Assembly: GCA_017619335.1 (NCBI GenBank)
Contig: JAFZSP010000101.1
Coordinates: 1-45,846, forward strand
DNA length: 45,846 nt
Direction: 5' to 3'
Source of the DNA: Bacteroidaceae bacterium
GTDB lineage: Bacteria > Bacteroidota > Bacteroidia > Bacteroidales > Bacteroidaceae
The position numbers and the translations under genes were made by a program. The notes under the pieces were generated by a model. That model ran no database searches. It saw nothing but the letters and a program-made list of their open reading frames with translations, and was not told the origin of the DNA. The first letter of the stretch is position 1. The number at the start of each line of letters is the position of its first letter. Below are positions 32,451 to 39,454 of the stretch, piece after piece.

Positions 32451-34167
32451 CTGATGAAGGGCCTGTGGGGTTCGTCTGAGAAGAGGTACCACCTCTTAAT
32501 AGAAAAAATAATTGATAAAGATATTTTACTGTGAAATTCATCAGAAAAGAGGAATCATAACTACCATACCAGTCCTGACACCATTCCCAAACATTCCCAC
32601 TCATATTATAGATGCCTAATTCGTTGGGAGATTTTGTTTTCACAGGATGTGTCTCGTCACCACTATTCTGTGTATACCAAGCTACATTACCCAACATGCT
32701 ACTGCCGCTGTACTTGTACCCTTGGCTCTTGTTGCCACCACGGGCGGCATACTCCCATTCTGCTTCCGTAAGCAAACGGAAGTTTTTCCCTGTCAAGGAA
32801 TTGAGTTTACGAACGAATTCTTGACATTCATCCCAAGAAATATAGTACATGGGGTAATTCGTTCCAACGCCTCGTAATGGCCATTCTTTATTGGCCTTAT
32901 TGCGTTGTTGGAGAACGGTGGTGCCCATCACAGCCTGCCACAATGCTTGTGTCACCACTGTCTCTCCAATGTAGTAGGACGACAAGGTTACCTGATGGGC
33001 AGGCTTCTCATCAGATTCAACATCGCTTCCCTGCTCATACGTGGCACCCATAGTGAAGATACCACCTTCCACCCGAATCATCTTGAAACTGACGCCATTC
33101 ACAGTAAAGCTTCTACAATAGACATTTGTTCTCTCCATGACTTGCGCGTTTGATTCTCTTCGTGCTGAGGTTGATTCTGTGGAACAGATAACAGTTTCAT
33201 CGGAATCGGAATGAGGATTATCTGCAGGTTCTGCATTCTTCTCTGTTACGGGTTGAGACGTATTGGAATAATCTGACTCTGTATGACTCTTAAGCCACTG
33301 GCGGACCTCCGACACCGACTGCGGCCTGCGCTTGCGACTAGGCTGCATCATCCAAAGAATGAGTTCGGTCAACTTGGAACTAACCTGTGGAGTGAAAGAA
33401 AAAGCGTCTGCACCTTCGTTGATAACGTCGGACGGCTCAGGAGGTTGGTTGGAGGTCAATAGCTTGTATAGCGTGGCACCTAAAGCATAGAGATCTGTCC
33501 ACGCCCCGATATTCTCACTTCTGCCATCCATCTGTTCCGAAGGTGCATAGCCCTTGGTGTATGTCATTGTAGTAGAAGTCACACCTTCGTGGTCTCCAGA
33601 GAGTTGTTTGCTGGCACCAAAGTCAATGAGAACGGCCGTACCATTAGGCGACATCAAGATATTGTTGGGCTTGATGTCTAAGTGAAAGATGGGCGTAGGT
33701 TTGTTATTATGAATCACCTCCAGGGCATCCAATATCTGATTGAGAATGGCCGTCACTTCACGTTCTGTAAGAGGTGATGTCTCCCGTTTTAGGCGGTCGT
33801 CCAGAGATTCGCCCTCAATGAAATCCATCACGTAATAGACCGTTCCGTTCTCCTCGAAGATATCATGGACACCCACGATGTGGTCGCTCTTGAGTTTCCA
33901 CAATCGCTGAGCCTCTTTTTTAAACTTCTCGCGTTGGCTCTCATAGGTGACACGGTTGTCTGGAACACTGACAGTGACAGTATTATCTTTTGCACGAAGG
34001 TTAATACCCTTCATGAAGAATTCCTTCACCACCATCTCTGCATCCAGTCCGAGGTGACGCACCATATATGTATTGCCGAAGCCACCGGAACCTATTGACC
34101 GTTCAATACGATAGGTTCCATTACGTAGGAGAGTTCCTACTGGTAATAATCTGTTGACGTCTTCCAT
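32326..34167 (-). CDS. Hanks-type Ser/Thr kinase fused to a SUMF (formylglycine-enzyme-like) domain with variable C-terminus
   Basis: A 613-aa cytosolic protein with no membrane segment. The kinase domain covers about 18-285: GSGGFG (26-31), VVK with Lys48, HLDIKPNN with D164 (a non-RD kinase) and IDFG with D182. A Ser/Glu-rich linker leads to a SUMF/C-type-lectin fold (about 345-613: VNGVSFKMIRVEGG, QALWQAVMG, YISWDECQEFVRKLN, NVWEWCQDWYGSY). The last ~43 residues differ strongly from the neighbour SUMF protein although the rest is about 89% identical. A 66-bp in-frame insertion adds a hydrophobic stretch (MNFTVKYLYQLFFLL). The ATG at 34167 is preferred over one 19 codons upstream because kinase homology starts there. 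Last gene of the signalling operon, 143 nt after the PEGA-SUMF gene. Confidence 0.9.
   Translation of the reverse strand: MEDVNRLLPVGTLLRNGTYRIERSIGSGGFGNTYMVRHLGLDAEMVVKEFFMKGINLRAKDNTVTVSVPDNRVTYESQREKFKKEAQRLWKLKSDHIVGVHDIFEENGTVYYVMDFIEGESLDDRLKRETSPLTEREVTAILNQILDALEVIHNNKPTPIFHLDIKPNNILMSPNGTAVLIDFGASKQLSGDHEGVTSTTMTYTKGYAPSEQMDGRSENIGAWTDLYALGATLYKLLTSNQPPEPSDVINEGADAFSFTPQVSSKLTELILWMMQPSRKRRPQSVSEVRQWLKSHTESDYSNTSQPVTEKNAEPADNPHSDSDETVICSTESTSARRESNAQVMERTNVYCRSFTVNGVSFKMIRVEGGIFTMGATYEQGSDVESDEKPAHQVTLSSYYIGETVVTQALWQAVMGTTVLQQRNKANKEWPLRGVGTNYPMYYISWDECQEFVRKLNSLTGKNFRLLTEAEWEYAARGGNKSQGYKYSGSSMLGNVAWYTQNSGDETHPVKTKSPNELGIYNMSGNVWEWCQDWYGSYDSSFLMNFTVKYLYQLFFLLRGGTSSQTNPTGPSSGRSRVCRGGSWCSSLKGCRVSRRGSFLHDDRSYNLGMRLAL
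32487..32552 (-). repeat. 66-bp in-frame insertion with flanking direct repeats
   Basis: Absent from the otherwise matching PEGA-SUMF gene at 34471. It is flanked by AAGAGG on both sides (32481-32486, 32547-32552) and starts with an AAGAGGT-acc-ACCTCTT... palindrome (32481-32497). It is A/T-rich and encodes 22 mainly hydrophobic residues in the SUMF domain. Confidence 0.7.
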
Positions 34168-34184
34168 TTGATTCCATATTTCGA

Positions 34185-34199
34185 CCGCGCAAAGCGCGG
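34185..34199. other. GC hairpin before the kinase-SUMF start
   Basis: CCGCGC-AAA-GCGCGG, a perfect 6-bp stem, 18-32 nt upstream of the ATG at 34167. It may influence translation or be part of a terminator/attenuator between the two SUMF genes. Confidence 0.5.
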
Positions 34200-34229
34200 T
34201 ATTGTTTCTTTGCGGCCTTGCCACGTCCT

Positions 34230-34272
34230 TCGCTCCTTTATGCGGCCCTTTTTCTTGGGCCGCTTGGAGCGA
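34230..34272 (-). other. Two-step GC-rich stem-loop downstream of the PEGA-SUMF gene
   Basis: Forward strand: TCGCTCC..GCGGCCC / loop TTTTTCTT / GGGCCGC..GGAGCGA, two 7-bp stems with unpaired bases between. It begins 38 nt past the stop codon. DGR target genes commonly carry a GC-rich hairpin just 3' of the variable region; an ordinary terminator or attenuator is the alternative. Confidence 0.6.
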
Positions 34273-34310
34273 TGACGGGCAAGTGCCGAGTGCTTTCTTG
34301 AGGGTATGAA

Positions 34311-34440
34311 CTACAGAGCAAGGCGCAAGCCAAGGTTGCCGCCCCGGTTGCCGGGCGTGCTGATGAGCCGGTACGACACACGGCAGTCCCCGGCGAGGTT
34401 GCTCCAGCCGCCACCACGACGCACGCGGTTAGAGCCCGAA
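34311..34440 (-). other. Hypervariable 3' segment of the PEGA-SUMF gene (DGR VR candidate)
   Basis: It encodes the last ~43 residues (SSGSNRV, RRGGGW, DCRVSYR, NRGGNLGLRLAL). Codons at the variable positions are mostly of NNC form: AGC, AAC, CTC, GAC, then TAC, CTC, ATC, AGC, then GGC and AAC. This is what adenine-specific mutagenesis of an AAC-rich template would leave. The 3' flank through the stop matches the kinase-SUMF gene. Confidence 0.55.
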
Positions 34441-35477
34441 CTGGCACCAGTGGGATTCGTCTGAGAAGAGGAACTATAGCTGCCATACCAGTCCTGACAC
34501 CATTCCCACACATTGCCGCTCATGTCATAAATGCCCAGTTCATTCGGCGACTTCGTCTTCACGGGATGCGTCTCGCTGCCACTATTATCTGTGTACCAAG
34601 CGACATTACCCAATGTGTTGCTGCCGCTGTACTTGTAGCCCTGACTCTTGTTGCCGCCACGGGCAGCGAACTCCCATTGAGCCTCTGTTGGGAGGCGGAA
34701 AGATTGACCCGTCAGGGAATTGAGCTTACGAACGAACTCTTGACATTCATCCCATGATATATAATACATGGGATAATTCGTTCCTACACCTCGTAAAGGC
34801 CATTCTTTATTCGCTTTATCACGTTGTTGGCTAACAGTGGAACCCATCACAGCCTGCCACAGGGCCTGTGTCACTTCTGTCTCACCGATGTAATAGGAAG
34901 ACAATGTTACTTGATGGGCAGGTTTCTCATCTGAATCGGCATCACTCCCCTGCTCCGATGTGGCTCCCATCGTGAAGGTGCCGCCCTCTACCCGGATCAT
35001 CTTGAAGCTGACACCGTTGGCGGTGAAGGTTTGAGAGGAAGCTGAGGAAGTGGACGGAGTGGTGGATGGTGTTGGCTGCTGCGCGGGCTGTTGCGCCTGC
35101 TTCTTCTTCAGTGTGGCACTGCATGTGGCCATCTTACCGGCCGTGACGGTGACGGACTGGGTTGTGGTCTCATATCCCTCAGCACTGAAAGTGATACGAT
35201 AGGTTCCGGCCTTGCGGTTCTTCAGCGTCAGCGGCGTGGTGCCCATATACTCACCATCGATTTTGATGGCAGCATCGGAGGGTGTGCTGGTGATGGAGAG
35301 TGTGCCCATCGTGGGTTTTGTGGGACGATTGACCACCCTGTCTTGCGGCTTGCCAGAGACCGTGGTGGTGGAAGTCGTGGTGGTTGTGGTCGTGGTGTTT
35401 CTTCGGATAACCACATCCTGCGCCTGCGTGGTCGTCAGCGCCAGCAGGCAGGCGAATAGTGCAATGTATGTTCTCAT
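34311..35477 (-). CDS. Secreted PEGA-SUMF domain protein
   Basis: A 388-aa exported protein: signal peptide 1-19 (TTTQAQ), a Thr-rich stretch (about 27-42), a PEGA domain (about 57-125: GTLSITSTPSDAAIKIDGEYMGTTPLTLKNRKAGTYRITFSAEGY split over two strands), a Gln/Pro/Ser/Thr linker, then a SUMF domain (about 150-388: FKMIRVEGGTFTMG, EVTQALWQAVMG, FRLPTEAQWEFAARGG, VWEWCQDWYGSY). The paired catalytic cysteines of true formylglycine enzymes are absent, so it is probably a binding protein with a C-type-lectin fold. Its ATG overlaps the PP2C stop as ATGA, giving translational coupling. The C-terminus is the best hypervariable-region candidate in the window. Confidence 0.9.
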   Translation of the reverse strand: MRTYIALFACLLALTTTQAQDVVIRRNTTTTTTTTSTTTVSGKPQDRVVNRPTKPTMGTLSITSTPSDAAIKIDGEYMGTTPLTLKNRKAGTYRITFSAEGYETTTQSVTVTAGKMATCSATLKKKQAQQPAQQPTPSTTPSTSSASSQTFTANGVSFKMIRVEGGTFTMGATSEQGSDADSDEKPAHQVTLSSYYIGETEVTQALWQAVMGSTVSQQRDKANKEWPLRGVGTNYPMYYISWDECQEFVRKLNSLTGQSFRLPTEAQWEFAARGGNKSQGYKYSGSNTLGNVAWYTDNSGSETHPVKTKSPNELGIYDMSGNVWEWCQDWYGSYSSSSQTNPTGASSGSNRVRRGGGWSNLAGDCRVSYRLISTPGNRGGNLGLRLAL

Positions 35478-36421
35478 AGCGTCATGATTTTATGTAGTAG
35501 ATTGTGCAGCCAGCCACGGGTGTTGTTGCCTGCGGCTTTTGGCTGTTCGTTTTCCGCCTCCCGCACACGTATTATATTAATAAGGTTCGCGCGCGAGGTG
35601 GCTTCGTCGTCGGGTGCGGTAGCATCCGATGGTTCCTGTTCCACGGCGAGGATGCGGATGAGGTAGGCTGTGTGGTTGTCGGCGGCAGAGGCGGTGGCAG
35701 CACGCAGCCGCTGGAGGATGCGTTCGTCGGGTAAGCCAGCACAGAGGATGCTGAGGAGGTGGTTGTCGGTGAGTTGCTCCACGATACCATCGGAACAGAG
35801 GAGGAAGAGGTCACCGGGACGCAGGTCGGTAGTGTGCACGATATCGGGTCGGCTGCGGCGTTCCTGATGGGGTTGCATGGCGCGGGTGATGATGTTCTTG
35901 CCCTCGTAGGTATCTATCTCGTCGCGGGTGAGCTCGCCGGAGAGATAGAGGTCCATAACGAGGCTGTGGTCGCGACTTTGGTAGAGGAGAGCCCCCTCCC
36001 GACCTCCCCCATTGGGGGAGGAGTTCGGACGGATGTGGTAGATGCGGCTGTCGCCGATATGCGCCATGGTGGCTCCGCCGCGATGAAGGCAGAGGAGGGT
36101 GAGGGTGGTGCCCATCTTCTTCAGGTCTGCAGGGTTGTCGCGGGTATCGAGTTGGTTGTAGGCCTCGGCGATGGCATCCGCCAGGAGGGAGTCGGGCAGT
36201 GGGGCGTTTGCTGTTAGGCGGTCAGAGATAAAGTGTCCGATGGTCTCAGCCACCGTTTGAGATGCCACCTCGCCGTGGTCGTGACCGCCCATGCCATCGC
36301 AGACGAGGAAGAGGGGGTCGGCATCTGTTGCCTGTCCGAAGGGCGGGAAGAGTGCATCTTCCTGATTCTGGCGCTGGCCCAATTCATAGATTACCTGTGG
36401 GGGAGCTATTTTACAATTCAT
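35474..36421 (-). CDS. PP2C family Ser/Thr protein phosphatase
   Basis: A 315-aa cytosolic, metal-dependent phosphatase. Motifs in order: RQNQEDALF (metal Asp), FLVCDGMGGHDHGEVAS (DGMGG), MGTTLTLLCL, MAHIGDSRIYHI, RDHSLVMDLYLSGELT, ITRAM, GDLFLLCSDGIVEQLTD and a final Asp near ADNHTAYLI. It most likely reverses phosphorylation by the neighbouring kinases (inference). The ATG at 36421 begins the domain; a TTG further up lies in a dispersed repeat. An in-frame hairpin repeat inserts PNSSPNGGGREGA between the IYHIR strand and LLYQSRDHS. The C-terminal ~50 residues are a hydrophilic tail. Its stop overlaps the PEGA-SUMF start. Confidence 0.94.
   Translation of the reverse strand: MNCKIAPPQVIYELGQRQNQEDALFPPFGQATDADPLFLVCDGMGGHDHGEVASQTVAETIGHFISDRLTANAPLPDSLLADAIAEAYNQLDTRDNPADLKKMGTTLTLLCLHRGGATMAHIGDSRIYHIRPNSSPNGGGREGALLYQSRDHSLVMDLYLSGELTRDEIDTYEGKNIITRAMQPHQERRSRPDIVHTTDLRPGDLFLLCSDGIVEQLTDNHLLSILCAGLPDERILQRLRAATASAADNHTAYLIRILAVEQEPSDATAPDDEATSRANLINIIRVREAENEQPKAAGNNTRGWLHNLLHKIMTL
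35991..36027. repeat. In-frame hairpin repeat in the PP2C gene
   Basis: CCTCCCCC-ATT-GGGGGAGG (36003-36021), a perfect 8-bp stem, with flanking CCCCTCCCGA and AGTTCGG. It is of the same CCCCC/GGGGG class as the hairpins in the GH35 gene. It keeps frame and adds about 13 residues to the phosphatase. Confidence 0.75.
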
Positions 36422-36450
36422 AATGCACAATTCATAATTAACAATTCATG
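36411..36450 (-). repeat. Dispersed AATTCATAATGCACAATT-type repeat
   Basis: ACAATTCATAATGCACAATT and following units between the FHA gene and PP2C; the PP2C ATG lies inside it. Same family as 16054-16084. Confidence 0.7.
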
Positions 36451-36451
36451 A

Positions 36452-36958
36452 TTAGCGCATATACTTGATGGGGGTCTCGCCGAGGGTGATGATGTCGCCA
36501 TGGGCGAGAACAATGGCGTCCTCGGGTTGCAGGGGCTCGTCATCCACCAGAGTGGGACGCTGCTCCATCTTTTCTTTGTCGCGGATGTCGCTGAGCACGG
36601 CCTTGATGCGTCCGTTTTTCAGGCGAGTAACCTGTATCTGGGCGTGCAAGCGGCTCATGGAGTGGTCGTCCGTAGGCAGCTGGATGGTGGCCGTGCCGTT
36701 CTTGCCCTTGGGCTTACGTCCCACCGTATTCGTGCCTTCTGAGAGGGCGTAGGGTTCTCCGTCGAAGAGGAGGTGACCAATCTGGTCATCGTGTGGCTGG
36801 CGGTCTGCAAGGATGGTGTCGCCCGTGGCAAAGGTCACTCGCATCTTGGCACCACAAGCTGGATTGGGACAAGTAATGAGCAGCTGAGGTTCTCCCTTGG
36901 GGTTGGTGACCTCAAGAACGCCTCTGCATCGGGGACAACGGATGGTCTTCTTTTCCAT
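36452..36958 (-). CDS. Zinc-ribbon plus FHA domain protein
   Basis: A 168-aa cytosolic protein. Residues about 8-36 form a zinc ribbon (CPRCRGVLEV..CPNPACG). Residues about 75-165 form an FHA domain with the core GRKPKG, SRLHAQI and a long loop before DDEPLQPEDAIVLAHGDIITLG. FHA domains read phosphothreonine, so it is a likely substrate or adaptor of the kinases in the cluster (inference). It lies 12 nt after the caspase gene and 30 nt before PP2C. Confidence 0.88.
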   Translation of the reverse strand: MEKKTIRCPRCRGVLEVTNPKGEPQLLITCPNPACGAKMRVTFATGDTILADRQPHDDQIGHLLFDGEPYALSEGTNTVGRKPKGKNGTATIQLPTDDHSMSRLHAQIQVTRLKNGRIKAVLSDIRDKEKMEQRPTLVDDEPLQPEDAIVLAHGDIITLGETPIKYMR

Positions 36959-36970
36959 ATTATCTCTGTG

Positions 36971-37687
36971 TTACCACGTCATCAGGGACATCTCATTGTC
37001 GAAACTTCCCCACATAACGGGATGTTGTTTTTGATTGGATTTCTGCTGCACACCCTCGCTGACGAATTTGAACAGCTCGTGGGCAGTGATGATGCGGTTG
37101 CGGTCGGTGTCGGCTCCTCCGCGCAGGCCGCGTTCCAGATAAGCTGTAAAGAGGCTGTTCTTCATCGTCCGGTTTTCGATGGATGTCTCGTTGGTGCGAG
37201 AACTGAGGAAGAAGAGCACACTGGTCTGGGCATAGGTCTCGGCTGTGGCGTGACGGTTGCTGCGACGCGCCTTTCCGGCAAAGCAGGCATCGGCCAAGAT
37301 GATTTTCTTCTTGGCGGCAGAACGACCGAGGGCGCTGACGACATCGTCGTACTTCAGGAAGTCGTCGTGACAGACGAAGGCTCCCGGCACGCCATGACCA
37401 CTGAAGTAGAAGATGACGGCATCGTCCTCTGTGGCCTCAGTGCAGAGCTGCTCAAAAGCGGCTGTGACGGCAGCCACCGTGGCCTGTTCGTTCTGGAACA
37501 GGCGCACCGTGGATTGTCCGTTTTTCTGGTAGAGCTGCTGCATGGTAAGAGCGTCATTTGCACTGAGGTGCAGGTCGTTCTTCGTTCCCGGGTAGTCTGC
37601 GATGCCCACACAGACGATGTAGTTGCGGGCTACGCCATCCGACAGCGCCATCAGCAGGCAGCAGAGTATGGTTACAATTTTATTCAT
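36971..37687 (-). CDS. Caspase-like (C14/metacaspase-type) peptidase, exported
   Basis: A 238-aa protein. The ATG at 37687 starts a signal-peptide-like segment (IVTILCCLLMALSDGVAR); the longer reading adds nothing. The caspase p20 fold shows YIVCVGIADYPG, then IFYFSGHGVPG with catalytic His98, then IILADACFAG with catalytic Cys135, and FFLSSRTNETS. The family cleaves after basic or acidic residues. If the N-terminus is cleaved the protein acts in the periplasm; if not, it is membrane-anchored. It lies between the EF-hand-like protein (22 nt) and the FHA protein (12 nt) in a kinase-phosphatase operon, so it may be an effector or regulator of that pathway (inference). Confidence 0.9.
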   Translation of the reverse strand: MNKIVTILCCLLMALSDGVARNYIVCVGIADYPGTKNDLHLSANDALTMQQLYQKNGQSTVRLFQNEQATVAAVTAAFEQLCTEATEDDAVIFYFSGHGVPGAFVCHDDFLKYDDVVSALGRSAAKKKIILADACFAGKARRSNRHATAETYAQTSVLFFLSSRTNETSIENRTMKNSLFTAYLERGLRGGADTDRNRIITAHELFKFVSEGVQQKSNQKQHPVMWGSFDNEMSLMTW

Positions 37688-37709
37688 TGTGCTCTTTGTT
37701 AAAGGTATA

Positions 37710-38624
37710 TCAAGCAAGATCCACGTCAGCATCGTTCATGTAGTCCGGCATATCGGGTGCGAGGTCTTCCTGAACATGGTTTGCTTGTTCAGGTTGGGTT
37801 TCCTGCTGCATCTGGTCAAGTTCGGAGAGTGTCTGGAAGGTCTCTACGTCCATTCCAATCCTTGAAATGTCTGAGACTTCATTGTCTTCAATCTCGCCAT
37901 TTTGATTGGTGTCCATCACTCTGACATCGAACACCTGGTCGTTATCCACATCAACCAGTGCCACCTGAACGTCATCTATGCTCATACGCCCCACGTTTAT
38001 TGTCTGTCCTTCCACCTCACGCGTTTCCACGCCGAGGAAATGTACTTGGGGTTCAGCCGTCACGTTATCGGTGTGACTGGTTTGATGAACATTGCTGTCA
38101 GAATCGGAAGTCTCAGTGTCATTCGATGCAGTGGTGTGGTGATCCTCTGCCATCTGCTGTCCGAGGTAGGGCTGGACTTCTCCGGCGAACTCGTCCCTCT
38201 GAGCATCATTCATTGCTTGCCACTCATCGGCGGTATAGGTGTTGTAAAGCTGTCCGTGCCAGATAAACACGCCTCCTGCTCCCACTTCTGCACGTGCGGC
38301 GGCAAAGGCTTCGCCGAAAGAGAGGTTCTGATTCACGGTGGCTTGGTGTACTTCGGTGACCGTAGCACCTTCTGTTTCAGGGCTCGTTGCATCAAGGGTG
38401 TCATCTTCTTCCACTAATTCCACTGCCTCATCTGCATCGGCAGCCAGCGCTTCGACGGTATGAGTAGCAGCGGCCCCCATGGCTATTCCCGCCACACCTC
38501 CAATGGTGACGGTCTGCCAACGGACATTTGTCTTTTTTTCTGTGGCCTCTTCGGCTGGCATGGCAGCAGCAGCCTGGGTTTTGTTCTGACTTTCGCGGAA
38601 AGTGGTTTCGTCTTGAGTAATCAT
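37710..38624 (-). CDS. Unrecognised acidic protein with EF-hand-like loop
   Basis: A 304-aa protein, not recognised. Visible parts: a charged N-terminal ~35 residues; a Gly/Ala-rich hydrophobic segment (TIGGVAGIAMGAAATHTVEALAA, split here by the Thr/His) that may cross or touch the membrane; a conserved-looking module (LSFGEAFAAARAEVGAGGVF, WHGQLYNTYTADEWQAM); and a calcium-loop motif DTNQNGEIEDNEV near residue 245. The composition is strongly acidic and Ser/Thr/Asp/Gln-rich, with many possible phosphorylation sites. It is first in the second transcription unit (promoter 38668-38700) and 22 nt before the caspase gene. It could be the kinases' substrate or the cluster's sensor; no function is claimed. 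Confidence 0.8.
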   Translation of the reverse strand: MITQDETTFRESQNKTQAAAAMPAEEATEKKTNVRWQTVTIGGVAGIAMGAAATHTVEALAADADEAVELVEEDDTLDATSPETEGATVTEVHQATVNQNLSFGEAFAAARAEVGAGGVFIWHGQLYNTYTADEWQAMNDAQRDEFAGEVQPYLGQQMAEDHHTTASNDTETSDSDSNVHQTSHTDNVTAEPQVHFLGVETREVEGQTINVGRMSIDDVQVALVDVDNDQVFDVRVMDTNQNGEIEDNEVSDISRIGMDVETFQTLSELDQMQQETQPEQANHVQEDLAPDMPDYMNDADVDLA

Positions 38625-38667
38625 AGTTGTAATGAGTTTTTGAGGTTAAACTTGATGTTTTCTGGTG

Positions 38668-38700
38668 CAAAGGTACGATGAGTGAAGGTGCTTTTCCAAA
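38668..38700 (-). promoter_or_regulatory. Promoter of the second signalling unit
   Basis: On the minus strand TTTG (38700-38697), 21-nt spacer, TACCTTTG (38675-38668). The predicted start near 38661 leaves a leader of about 37 nt before 38624. Confidence 0.7.
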
Positions 38701-38758
38701 TTTTTGCAGCAGTTTTCCATCAAATACCCTGTTTCCGTGACGAAATGGCCGTTTCCGG

Positions 38759-39454
38759 TTATTTTATGATCAGTGCTCCACAATGGGGACATTTCTTCAT
38801 CTGGCGCAGGAGATCGTAACTCTGCATAGTGAATAGACTGCCACAGGCCGGACAGCTGTAGCGGCGGCGTGTCTCTTCTTCCAATTGCTGTTGGCGCAGT
38901 GGCACACGGGAAGCAGAACGCCAGGCAATGAACAAGAAGAGCAAGGATACGACGCCCATGATGATATACAGCACCAGACGCAGGGAAACTCCGTTGCCAC
39001 TTCCTTCCATAAAACCAAGAATCATGGCTGCGGTCGTCAGAAGGCCCGTGGCTGATCGCAGCACGCCGAAGCGACGTTCCTTGATTTGCAGTTGCAGCTT
39101 TTCGGTCTGAAAGTCTTTCCACACCTGTTCCAGGGGTCGGATGTCTGCCAGTCGAAAGAACTTTTCCAGAAGATCCCATCCCAGCTGATAATGGTCGCTG
39201 CCCAGCTCGATGCGGTCACCCTGCTGGATGCGTTTGCGTTCCACACCGTAACTGTTGACATAAAGGTCATTCTCTATGTTGAGGTTTTGGAGAATCATCA
39301 GTCCTTCGGAAGAAACTGTCAGGCAGACATGTTCTCGGCTCACACTCTTGGGCACACTGTCTGGTTCACCCGCCAAGACAGTCTTGCCGCCAATGGTGAC
39401 ACATAATTTGCCGCTTTCTGCGTCGCGGCCAATCTTTAATTCTATAAGGTTCAT
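38759..39454 (-). CDS. FHA domain membrane protein with C-terminal zinc ribbon
   Basis: A 231-aa protein. An N-terminal FHA domain (about 1-92: LIELKIGRDAESGK, SREHVCLTV, LYVNSYGVERKRIQQGDRIELG) is followed by a helical linker, two membrane segments (about 133-150 and 160-178: TGLLTTAAMILGFM, LVLYIIMGVVSLLFLFIAW) and a zinc ribbon (CPACGSLF..CPHCGALII). Both end domains therefore face the same side, presumably the cytosol. The ATG overlaps the LytTR stop as ATGA. Likely phosphothreonine reader linked to the two upstream kinases. Confidence 0.88.
   Translation of the reverse strand: MNLIELKIGRDAESGKLCVTIGGKTVLAGEPDSVPKSVSREHVCLTVSSEGLMILQNLNIENDLYVNSYGVERKRIQQGDRIELGSDHYQLGWDLLEKFFRLADIRPLEQVWKDFQTEKLQLQIKERRFGVLRSATGLLTTAAMILGFMEGSGNGVSLRLVLYIIMGVVSLLFLFIAWRSASRVPLRQQQLEEETRRRYSCPACGSLFTMQSYDLLRQMKKCPHCGALIIK

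Noticed and set aside
34311..35477. True formylglycine-generating enzyme for sulfatase maturation
   Set aside because: The paired catalytic cysteines are not present and no sulfatase gene is nearby; a binding role fits better.
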